Shown: one piece after another, positions 1 through 7,725 of the stretch
Layout: each line of letters opens with the position of its first letter
Position numbering within the stretch: the first letter of the stretch is position 1
Origin: Pseudomonadota bacterium
GTDB lineage: Bacteria; Pseudomonadota; Gammaproteobacteria; Arenicellales; UBA868
Direction: 5' to 3'
DNA length: 61,028 nt
Assembly (NCBI GenBank): GCA_018672825.1
Contig: JABHUE010000059.1
Location: forward strand, 1-61,028
The notes under the pieces: model-generated
What the model saw: only the letters and a program-made list of their open reading frames with translations
Databases searched by the model: none
Told to the model about the DNA's origin: nothing
Made by a program: the position numbers and the translations under genes

Positions 1-677
1 ATCCCAAATACGGCGATACTCATCACCAAAATCAGCTGAACTGCAGGGATACGAAGCAGGCTTTTGAGATTCGCAAAAACCTCCCGAACAAATCTCGATT
101 CGGACCGATGCCGCTGTTCATGTCTGGCCACCCATAACCAAAAACCACCCGCGGCAAGGCTAGTCAAGCCCCACAACTGAAGTAGTCGTTGCCAGTTACC
201 GTCCATCATGGGTAATAAAATGGGTTGAGTCGCCAGAAGTGCAATCATCGCGCCCACGCCCGGGCCTGAAATATAGATCCCCATCGCGAATCCCCTTTGG
301 GATCCCGTGAAGTTTTCACTGACAACTTTCGGAGCACCTGCAGAGATCAAGGGGCCCCCAAGGCCAAACAACGAAACGGCCAGCAGTAACTCAACATAAC
401 TATCCGCAACCCCGCGAAACATTCCCGAGACACCGATCACCAGAGCCCCGGCCGCGAGGCCCCACTTTGCCCCGATTCGATCAAGAAGAAGACCGGCTGG
501 GATTGCGGCAAAAAGATAAATAAACTGCCACGCCGCCATAATGCTGCCCATCGCCGCGTGCGAAAATCGAAGACTACTTTCAACCTCTTCGACAAGTGGC
601 GCCAGACTTGCCATTGACAAACCAAAACTCATGTAGAGAAACCAGACACCTGCTAGTTTCCACCACCGATTTGTCAT
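1..677 (-). CDS. MFS transporter, partial (C-terminus outside window)
   Basis: N-terminal 225 residues of a major facilitator superfamily permease; the gene runs off the left edge with no stop. Hydrophobic helices are evident, and the loop after helix 2 carries the MFS signature (AGLLLDRIGAKWG, around residues 61-73). The general look resembles the CynX/NimT branch, but I cannot name a substrate. The ATG at 677 is only 4 nt past the stop of the DUF3726-like gene, so it is almost certainly the last visible gene of the operon that begins with the DddP-like protein. By context it may import the compound that operon processes (inference). Confidence 0.85.
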   Translation of the reverse strand, partial: MTNRWWKLAGVWFLYMSFGLSMASLAPLVEEVESSLRFSHAAMGSIMAAWQFIYLFAAIPAGLLLDRIGAKWGLAAGALVIGVSGMFRGVADSYVELLLAVSLFGLGGPLISAGAPKVVSENFTGSQRGFAMGIYISGPGVGAMIALLATQPILLPMMDGNWQRLLQLWGLTSLAAGGFWLWVARHEQRHRSESRFVREVFANLKSLLRIPAVQLILVMSIAVFG

Positions 678-681
678 ACCG

Positions 682-1440
682 CTAGTCAGAGTCGACGAGC
701 CCTGCTCCAGCGCCAAATTTCAGGGATTGCTCGGTCTCCGACACCAACAATAAGGACGCAAACTGCTGCAACTTCTCGATGATACTGCGACTAACAGACA
801 ACCCCACCCCATCAACCTCTCGCAGATATCGCTCTTCTGACTCCCGATCCAGCAGGATTTCCCCTCCTGAAAACGCACCACCCGGATCGATCGAACTTAC
901 TGTCAAACTATGAAGCCCTATTTCATCATCGGGCTGTATTTGCTGGCCAGCACAAACCAGAATTTCATTTTTTTTGGGCCGGCTTAAAAAATAAAGATCT
1001 GATGTGCTCGCAGATACTTCAGATTCAATATCAAGATCGCGACACGAAAGCGCGAGGGCGGCCGCCGAGAGTGTCGGACTATCCAGACCACGAAAAAAAA
1101 ACGGCTCGCCTTTGGAAGGCCAGCCCAATTGAACAGCGTCTGCAAGTTGGACACCAATATAAGCGCTCGATAAGTTCCCCCGCGAACTCGATAAGTTTAT
1201 CGCCCGATTCGATAGAGAAATAAATCCTGGATCAGAATCTTTACTGGCCAAACCTTTAATTGCGTCTAACGCCGCTTCGCCGCCAGCAAAGCCACAGGCC
1301 TGGAGCCAGACCGACGTTCGCGCCAGATCTTCACTTAGTCCCGGGGAGAGCCCAACCCCTCTTCCCGCCTTCGTTAGAAGCGTTCTGAACTCGGTCGCTG
1401 ATTGCCGCATTACCGCAATCAAGGCAGCGTGGGAAGCCAC
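682..1440 (-). CDS. DUF3726-like protein of unknown function
   Basis: A 252-residue soluble protein with no signal peptide or membrane segment. The N-terminal third (FRTLLTKAGRGVGLSPGLSE, then a 'WLQACGFAGG' stretch) matches my memory of the DUF3726 family, which opens with a similar 'KAARGAG...' motif; length also fits. No catalytic motif is recognisable. Its start overlaps the end of the 575-residue gene by 22 nt, and its stop lies 4 nt before the MFS start. It is therefore translationally tied to both and probably works in the same pathway. The family name is recalled, not searched. Confidence 0.72.
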   Translation of the reverse strand: MASHAALIAVMRQSATEFRTLLTKAGRGVGLSPGLSEDLARTSVWLQACGFAGGEAALDAIKGLASKDSDPGFISLSNRAINLSSSRGNLSSAYIGVQLADAVQLGWPSKGEPFFFRGLDSPTLSAAALALSCRDLDIESEVSASTSDLYFLSRPKKNEILVCAGQQIQPDDEIGLHSLTVSSIDPGGAFSGGEILLDRESEERYLREVDGVGLSVSRSIIEKLQQFASLLLVSETEQSLKFGAGAGLVDSD

Positions 1441-3146
1441 CAGTCATCCGTTAAATCTCCATCCAACTCTTCCGGTAACGGCGCGCCTTGAAACATCGTA
1501 ATTCGGGTCCAAAGAGCTGATTTTGGATCAAACTTAGCGGCTCCAAAATTCGCGAGCTTGAATCGCAGGATGTCGAGTGGCGAAGTGCCCTCGGCGATCA
1601 AATTGTCCTGGATCTCCCCGTAAGGTAAATCAGAAAGAGATTGAGCCCGTCGCACCAAATGTCTGAATTCGGGATGTGCAATTAGAAACTCTGCAAGACT
1701 CACAGACTGATCGAATGCCGCCAAGCCGGCTTTCAATGCGGACATATCTCGAGCAATCGCCACGGGCATTTCCTTATCCGCTCCTGGCTCCTCACGTCGA
1801 CGACCAAAACGGGGCTCAAGTTTATTTTCAGAGACATACCAGAAATGTGCATTTTCTGCGTCTCTAGAGAAGTCATACTGATCGACCCAAGCATACTGCT
1901 TATCAAACTGTTCCCGAAAGTCTCCTACCGTCATCGCAACATTAATTTGTCGTGTCTCACATGAATGAAAAGACTTTTCAAGATCCTCTACACATTCAGG
2001 GTATGTTTCGATAAGTAAAGCAACAAGCAACTCTTGGGCATCAATGCCAAACTCCGTTTCACTCCTGCGAACCAGATCATCCCAAAAACGCCCACAACGA
2101 TCGGACGATGAACTATTAGACAGCCAGTTCAGGAGAGTCTTAACATTCTCCCCGAGTCGGTGATTCCTTGATTGATACTCCAAATCACCGGAATGCCATT
2201 GCTCGAGATGACCAAGAACGCGCTGCGCAAGCGCTGCAGCACGATCAATACCTGCTTGCGATACGGAGTCGAGCGCCCGTACTCTTGCAAGCGCGGTTTC
2301 CCGAGCGTTAAACCATTCGTGAAATAACTCAGGGTGGCTCACAACAAAGGGCGCCATCCCAAGACCCGTTGCGTTACCAATACCTAGCGCGCGTTTGAGT
2401 TCAGGCATTAGCCTGACCGCCTTGCCGGGGGCTCGACATTCCGCGATATGATCCAACTGATCAACAGTGAAAAGACGGATCAAATAGACCGTTAACATCT
2501 CGATCTGAAACGAATTTTTAGCCTCTTCACGCCAATTAATTCTGGAGCGATCGCTGATGCCAAACTTGCCATTTCCATAAACCGCCGTGGTTCGCATCAG
2601 GTATCCAACCTCTAGAAGTTTATCGGCGTCGGGTTGATCACCATCCGCTAAGCAACTACAAACATATTCGAACAACCGCATACTCCGGTTCGCTCGAGAA
2701 ATAACTAAATCGGTTGCCTCAAAGCGTCCTGCTTCTTGATGCGGTGCATTATCCGCAAGGCGTTCCAGATCACCTTCTGTTGGCTTCCCGTCAAACAGAA
2801 CAAATGCGGCGTCCCATGCGGACGCGATCACACGGTCGGTACGCTGGTGGTCAGCGAGCGGATTGGCAAAAGCCGCCAGGGAATATTGACGATCAGGCGT
2901 ATGCACCTCATAAACCGCGCGACCATAACCCGAGGCATCCAGATCAAAACGCACTCTCTGAATCTGCCACATCTCTTCTTTCATTCGCCTGAGCAGAAGC
3001 CGCATAAAACTCAATCGAGTGGGAAACGCAGCTCCCATCCGATCCATCCGGCACACCATTTCTGGCGGTCGCAACGGTACGGTGTTCGAAAAAAGACCGT
3101 TACCCACTGCTCCCCTTTTGGTCAGCACATCAATGTCAAGGTTCAT
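1419..3146 (-). CDS. Unknown conserved protein, 575 aa, in DddP-like operon
   Basis: I do not recognise this family. It is a long cytoplasmic-looking protein with no signal peptide or membrane helix. It is rich in charged and aromatic residues and contains a glycine-rich patch (GIGNATGLGMAPFVV) followed by a charged helix with RETALARVRAL. There is no P-loop, Rossmann or zinc-binding pattern I can point to. The ATG at 3146 has a GGAGAG about 12 nt upstream. It lies 17 nt after the M19 gene and overlaps the DUF3726-like gene by 22 nt, so the two unknown proteins may be co-translated and could form a complex (inference). Confidence 0.75.
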   Translation of the reverse strand: MNLDIDVLTKRGAVGNGLFSNTVPLRPPEMVCRMDRMGAAFPTRLSFMRLLLRRMKEEMWQIQRVRFDLDASGYGRAVYEVHTPDRQYSLAAFANPLADHQRTDRVIASAWDAAFVLFDGKPTEGDLERLADNAPHQEAGRFEATDLVISRANRSMRLFEYVCSCLADGDQPDADKLLEVGYLMRTTAVYGNGKFGISDRSRINWREEAKNSFQIEMLTVYLIRLFTVDQLDHIAECRAPGKAVRLMPELKRALGIGNATGLGMAPFVVSHPELFHEWFNARETALARVRALDSVSQAGIDRAAALAQRVLGHLEQWHSGDLEYQSRNHRLGENVKTLLNWLSNSSSSDRCGRFWDDLVRRSETEFGIDAQELLVALLIETYPECVEDLEKSFHSCETRQINVAMTVGDFREQFDKQYAWVDQYDFSRDAENAHFWYVSENKLEPRFGRRREEPGADKEMPVAIARDMSALKAGLAAFDQSVSLAEFLIAHPEFRHLVRRAQSLSDLPYGEIQDNLIAEGTSPLDILRFKLANFGAAKFDPKSALWTRITMFQGAPLPEELDGDLTDDWWLPTLP

Positions 3147-3163
3147 AATCTTGCTATTCTCTC

Positions 3164-4147
3164 CTACGGCTGCTCGGGGCCAAATGACTTCTCAAAAAAG
3201 CGCAGCCAGTTATCTCCCATGACTGCGTTGACCGCGGTGTCATCAAGGCCGACTTTCTTCAATCCTGCTCTGAGCGACGGGAAGTCTCGGTTATCTTTAA
3301 ACCAAGCGGGTTGACCGGGAAAACCAGGGGATGCCTTGGATCCCTCACCGAAATCCTTCTCACGGGTCCAACGGCCATTTCTCATCCACTCGACCACGCT
3401 ATCGGGTTGGTCCTGACAAAGGTCTGAGCCAATCCCGATATGATCAATTCCCATGTCCTCGGCAGTATCTGCAATCATCTGACAGAAACTGTCCAATGTG
3501 CACGCGCTCCCTTCGGCTAGATGATGAGGATAAAGCGAAAATCCGATCATGCCGCCGGAATCCGACAATGCGCGAAGGACTGAATCGGATTTATTGCGCA
3601 AGGCAGGATGCCAACGCGATGGATTCGCATGAGTAATGGCAATAGGTCGTGCGGAGCACTCTATCGCTTCCAACGTCGACCGCTCTGCAGAGTGGCTCAT
3701 ATCAACGACCAATCCCACTCGATTCATTTCCGCGATAATCTGCTTTCCCATTCGAGTGATGCCTGGATCATCTGCCTCGTAACATCCAGTCGCCAATAAC
3801 GACTGATTATTATAGGAAAGCTGCATAAATCGAGCCCCGAGCTGATGGCAGATCTCAACGAGATCAATATCCGACTCGATCGGAGAACAATTCTGGAACC
3901 CATAAAAGATAGCGGTTTTATCTGCTTCATGTGCACGCAAAACATCTTCCGCCGTCCGGCCCGGCTGGATCAGATCGCTGTACTGATCAAACAAACGATT
4001 CCATTGCGAGATTCGATCAACCGTCTGACGAAAATCTTCGTGATACGCAATCGTGACATGAACCGCATCCAGACCCCCCTCACGCATCTGCTCAAAAATA
4101 TCGCGTGACCAGTTACAGTATTGCAAGCAATCAATAGTGATCTTCAT
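3164..4147 (-). CDS. M19 (membrane dipeptidase) family homologue, divergent metal site
   Basis: A 327-residue TIM-barrel amidohydrolase of the peptidase M19 family, recognised from the run 'NRVGLVVDMSHSAERS', 'PIAITHANP', 'LRNKSDSVLRALS' and 'IGIGSDL'. Classical renal-dipeptidase-type enzymes bind two zincs through an N-terminal HxD, a bridging Glu and two His. Here His152, His173 and Asp242 are kept, but the N-terminus reads IDCLQYCNW with no HxD, and the bridging-Glu region reads GFQN with no Glu. It may use one metal or do different chemistry. No signal peptide, so it is cytoplasmic, unlike most lipidated M19 enzymes. It sits between the DddP-like gene (21 nt) and the 575-aa gene (17 nt). 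Confidence 0.85.
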   Translation of the reverse strand: MKITIDCLQYCNWSRDIFEQMREGGLDAVHVTIAYHEDFRQTVDRISQWNRLFDQYSDLIQPGRTAEDVLRAHEADKTAIFYGFQNCSPIESDIDLVEICHQLGARFMQLSYNNQSLLATGCYEADDPGITRMGKQIIAEMNRVGLVVDMSHSAERSTLEAIECSARPIAITHANPSRWHPALRNKSDSVLRALSDSGGMIGFSLYPHHLAEGSACTLDSFCQMIADTAEDMGIDHIGIGSDLCQDQPDSVVEWMRNGRWTREKDFGEGSKASPGFPGQPAWFKDNRDFPSLRAGLKKVGLDDTAVNAVMGDNWLRFFEKSFGPEQP

Positions 4148-4168
4148 TAAGCAACCGTCGTCGAGATG

Positions 4169-5413
4169 TTAAAGCCAGTCAATTTCAAAATCGAGGGAAG
4201 ACATTCGCTCTGTGCCCGTCTCCGTGATAATAACCTGCTCCTCAAGTTTCACACCTTCACGCCCCCCGACCGACCCAATGAATGACTCTACACAAAGCAC
4301 CATGCCGGGTTCCACCATTCCTTCATAACCTCGGGTATTCAGATCTGCCTCGTGCTTAATGCTGGGATACTCATCCGCAAGACCCACTCCATGCATAAGC
4401 GACGGATAACGTTGCGATAAGTACTCATCCGGGATACGCCAACAATCCCTCGATACATCATGAAATGTTCGGCCGGGCCGAAGCGCCGCAATGTTGATCT
4501 CAATTTGCTCATAAGCGGCTGAATATAAACGCCGCTGTTCGTCACTAGGGTAGTCTCCACACAACCAAGAGCGGGAAATATCTGAGCAATATCCGTACGG
4601 CCCAATAAGATCTGTATCAAAACTGACAAGGTCATTCCTTTCAATAGGTCGCATCGAACATTCTCTGAACCAGGGATTGGTTCGCGGACCTGACGACAAC
4701 AAACGCGTCTCTATCCATTCACCGCCCAATCGAATATTTGTCTCATGGAGTTTCGCCCAAAGCGCATTTTCAGTAATACCGGGCTCAAGCGCAGCCTTCA
4801 TCGAGAGGCATCCCGCCTCACAGACTGCCATCGATGCACGCATTAACTCCAATTCGCCCGCAGATTTTATCGAGCGCGCCCTTTCGCACACGCCTTCGCC
4901 TTCAACCAAAATCAAACCACGTTCTCGAAGCGCGTCACAGGCTGGAAACGATAAACGGTCAACACCCAGCACCTGGTCATCACCACAATGGGTTTTCATT
5001 AGATCATCTATTTGATCTGCAAAAATCTTTACCCGATCAGGGCCATTGGGCCCGGCCGAAAAAAAATAAAAAGATGGAATCACTCGGTATTCATCTATTC
5101 CCGGCAAACCGTCGGCAAGGTGGGGGTGATTCGCATAGTCAAACAACACGACTGGACCGTTCTGGGCAATAAACACGCATCGCGTCTCATAGTGCGAGCA
5201 CCACACTTGCATGTTGGTCGCATCCGTCGCGTACCGGGTATTGATTTGATCAAACAAGAGTAGCCCAGCGACATTGTGCTTAGCCATTGATGATCGAAGT
5301 CCTGATAATCGATCTTGCCGAACGGTATCGAGATCAACGGGCGCATGACTATATTCCATCGCCCCGTGTTGACGAGGCGTCCGCTCGGCGCATTTTTCAG
5401 ATTCAATCGTCAT
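4169..5413 (-). CDS. DddP-like M24 family protein (candidate DMSP lyase / Xaa-Pro peptidase fold)
   Basis: A 414-residue creatinase/aminopeptidase-P (pita-bread) fold protein. Its closest match in memory is DddP, the M24-family DMSP lyase of roseobacters: shared blocks include RYATDATNMQ, GGEWIETRLLSSGPRTNPWF and SFDTDLIG. All six metal ligands expected for the fold are visible: Asp266, Asp268, Asp278, His341, Glu376 and Glu391. Two further residues discussed for DddP catalysis are also placed correctly: Tyr336 (five before the metal His) and Asp347 (six after it). DddP releases DMS and acrylate from dimethylsulfoniopropionate; many relatives are uncharacterised. First gene of the left operon; ATG at 5413 with GAGG about 10 nt upstream. 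A peptidase role on a different substrate is the main alternative. Confidence 0.82.
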   Translation of the reverse strand: MTIESEKCAERTPRQHGAMEYSHAPVDLDTVRQDRLSGLRSSMAKHNVAGLLLFDQINTRYATDATNMQVWCSHYETRCVFIAQNGPVVLFDYANHPHLADGLPGIDEYRVIPSFYFFSAGPNGPDRVKIFADQIDDLMKTHCGDDQVLGVDRLSFPACDALRERGLILVEGEGVCERARSIKSAGELELMRASMAVCEAGCLSMKAALEPGITENALWAKLHETNIRLGGEWIETRLLSSGPRTNPWFRECSMRPIERNDLVSFDTDLIGPYGYCSDISRSWLCGDYPSDEQRRLYSAAYEQIEINIAALRPGRTFHDVSRDCWRIPDEYLSQRYPSLMHGVGLADEYPSIKHEADLNTRGYEGMVEPGMVLCVESFIGSVGGREGVKLEEQVIITETGTERMSSLDFEIDWL

Positions 5414-5519
5414 GGCAGTAATGCCTCATGGTGACTTAAGGCCATTCTAGTAGAAACGATCGGTTTCCCGAATAGTCAGCGCCTAGAAAGATGGGTATCG
5501 ATCGAACAACCGTAAAAGA

Positions 5520-5540
5520 CGCTTTTCGACCGAAAAAGCG
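5520..5540 (-). terminator. Probable terminator of the subtilase gene
   Basis: On the minus strand CGCTTTTTCG and CGAAAAGCG form an imperfect stem with a one-base bulge and a short loop, followed by TCTTTT. It begins about 16 nt after the subtilase stop at 5556, as expected for an intrinsic terminator separating it from the DddP-like operon. Confidence 0.45.
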
Positions 5541-5555
5541 AAGTGGGGAATGATG

Positions 5556-7697
5556 CTAGAAGGATGACCGCCCAACGAACAGAAACTGCGGGTCGAGCGC
5601 CCGGGGACTGGATCCAACTACCTGAGATTGAAGGGAAAGATAAGCGCCAATATCGAATTGATCCGTCCAGGGCATCCGATATCCGACTTCCACTAATCCC
5701 TCAATCCCGCTAGTCGCAAAATTAATTCGATCCTGATATCGCAACACTCGGTTGTTTGGATCGATCCCGTAGGCAATATCCACATCAGCAGACCCGGAGT
5801 TAATACTGAGCGGCTGGGCAATTGTTAGCGAAACGCTGTCTCCAATTTTAAAAATCTCACGACCGCTCAAACCCAACATCCAAGCACTGGAAACCAAGTC
5901 AGAAAAATTCGTCAAAGATGAGCCAGTCTCAGAGTTCACCTCCGTATACCCTCCAGTCACCGAACCGACTAACGCAGTTTGAGCTGAAAGCATTCGATAG
6001 CCTGAAAATCTGAGGAATCGTGTCTCGGCATGATCAACGGCGAATGGGCCGCTTGCGGTTCCCCCAAAAAGACTCTTGCCCTCTGATAACCACCCACCCT
6101 CAATAGTGGCGCCAAAATCTCCAAACCTGACGTGCGAGGCCGCCGTGATCTGGGACCCTTGATAATTGTTGTCACTCGTATCATCTATGTCTGAATATCT
6201 TAAATCAAAGCCTACGCCAGGCGTCGCTTCAAAAGCGATCAGGCTATGTACGCCATCAGCGTCATAGTCCCCTAGACGGATTTTGCTATTCAAGAAGCTG
6301 CTCGGATTTAAAAACCCTTTCAATGACATCGCAAGGAAGGGGTCAGACTCAGCCTTTGGAAGCACCCCAAACCCGAGGTGACTCTGCAGTCCTTGCTCAT
6401 TCAAGGAACTGACAAGTAATACAGGATCTGTCGTCTGATCGTTATTAAATTGAGCGGGCGTAAATGAAAAGATTTGATGAGCAGATGATTGACCAATCAA
6501 GGCGGGCGTCTTCCCACGCTGCCAATCAGAATAAAATGAACGAGCTGAATTCATTGCGCCTTGCTCTTTCAGTGATGCTGAAAGATTCCAGTTAAAATCC
6601 CGATTAAACTGATCAAAAACCAAAACGCTCTCAAAAAATCCGCTTTCTTTCAACGCATTGAAAAGGGGTGCTCCAACGGTAAGCCGATGCAAAGAGACCT
6701 CTGTTGACTCAACGTCATCATCGCTCGACTCCTCTTCTTCGGTGGTCTCGGCTGGACTCGTTGTCCCTGGAGTTGACGGCGTATATACCAGGCCGATGGG
6801 CGAATAAGCCCTTGTGGGATTAATTTTTCCCCAGCCATATTTGGCATCCACTCCAGGCGCACCCATATCGGTCGCGGTTCGCTTGATAACCGCAACAATC
6901 TCCTCAGCTCTCAGATCTGGCCAACGAAAACGCAGGCCCGCCGCCAACGCGCTCACTCGCGGCGTGGCGAACGACGTACCCCAATAGTCTGCAAATTGTG
7001 ACGATCCCGTCGCAACCACATAATGCTGGGCCATATCACCAGCGTGGTTGCCAAATCCGAGCATCTCATCCTCAGGACCCAAGCCGCCAACGATTATCCC
7101 TTTCCCGGACAAACCGGGAGCATGTCGGGCGTCTCCAACGGGATAAGGTGCCCAGTTATTACCGGCTTGCATTACAACGACCTGATCGGCAACCGCGGTG
7201 GCCAGCATGGCCGCGCCAGAAACGCCTGCGAGCGCTGCGTTGGAATGGATAATCACTCGGATGTTCGGATTTGCTGCAGCGGCCATTAGGGCAGCTTCGA
7301 CCGCGCTACTCGAAACTGATTTCGATCCGGTCGAAGTCTGAAGCGACAAAATCTTACTTTGGGGTGTCAGGGTAAGAATGATCTGGGCTACCGCCGTACC
7401 ATGCGTTCCCTGCTTCGCTAGATCGACAAAAGGATTTTGACCCACATAACTTGCACTACCCGGCACAAATAACCCGGGATTAACGGCCGGATTCAACTGA
7501 ATGCCGGTGTCCAAAACGGCGACGCCGATTCCGGCTATTGGAGCTGGCGCAGGAGGTGGCGCTTCCACCTCCTCATCTTCCTCAACGACTGAGGCCGCGA
7601 AATCCCCGTCCCCGCCCTCCGCAAAAGCAAAGCCGGAATAAAAAACAAATAACGATAAAACAATCCATCCGATTGGAGTGCTGAAAAGATTCTTCAT
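5556..7697 (-). CDS. Secreted S8 (subtilisin-like) serine protease with autotransporter-like C-terminus
   Basis: 713 residues. An N-terminal signal peptide (charged MKNLF, hydrophobic core, cleavage near AFA-EG) precedes an acidic and proline-rich linker (residues 36-54). The catalytic domain follows with the S8 triad Asp63 (VAVLDTGI), His99 (GTHGTAVA) and Ser242 (GTSFATPRVS). An acidic Ser/Thr/Glu linker near residues 305-330 leads to a roughly 370-residue C-terminal part with alternating polar/hydrophobic strands ending in Phe, the usual outer-membrane barrel signature. This resembles autotransporter subtilases, but I cannot confirm a complete barrel. Single gene, followed by a hairpin at 5520-5540; start ATG at 7697. 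Confidence 0.85.
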   Translation of the reverse strand: MKNLFSTPIGWIVLSLFVFYSGFAFAEGGDGDFAASVVEEDEEVEAPPPAPAPIAGIGVAVLDTGIQLNPAVNPGLFVPGSASYVGQNPFVDLAKQGTHGTAVAQIILTLTPQSKILSLQTSTGSKSVSSSAVEAALMAAAANPNIRVIIHSNAALAGVSGAAMLATAVADQVVVMQAGNNWAPYPVGDARHAPGLSGKGIIVGGLGPEDEMLGFGNHAGDMAQHYVVATGSSQFADYWGTSFATPRVSALAAGLRFRWPDLRAEEIVAVIKRTATDMGAPGVDAKYGWGKINPTRAYSPIGLVYTPSTPGTTSPAETTEEEESSDDDVESTEVSLHRLTVGAPLFNALKESGFFESVLVFDQFNRDFNWNLSASLKEQGAMNSARSFYSDWQRGKTPALIGQSSAHQIFSFTPAQFNNDQTTDPVLLVSSLNEQGLQSHLGFGVLPKAESDPFLAMSLKGFLNPSSFLNSKIRLGDYDADGVHSLIAFEATPGVGFDLRYSDIDDTSDNNYQGSQITAASHVRFGDFGATIEGGWLSEGKSLFGGTASGPFAVDHAETRFLRFSGYRMLSAQTALVGSVTGGYTEVNSETGSSLTNFSDLVSSAWMLGLSGREIFKIGDSVSLTIAQPLSINSGSADVDIAYGIDPNNRVLRYQDRINFATSGIEGLVEVGYRMPWTDQFDIGAYLSLQSQVVGSSPRALDPQFLFVGRSSF

Positions 7698-7725
7698 TTA
7701 TTAAAGAGGGGTTGCAGGTCGACTC

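Noticed and set aside
2736-3314. Plus-strand 192-codon frame opposite the 575-aa and M19 genes
   Set aside because: Lies opposite two genes with clear family or operon logic; Arg/His/Ser-rich translation and no start signal mark it as an antisense shadow.
5500-5513. Repeat of the word GATCGAACAACCG also seen near 28276
   Set aside because: Two copies in unrelated contexts, one inside a coding gene; chance similarity is sufficient.
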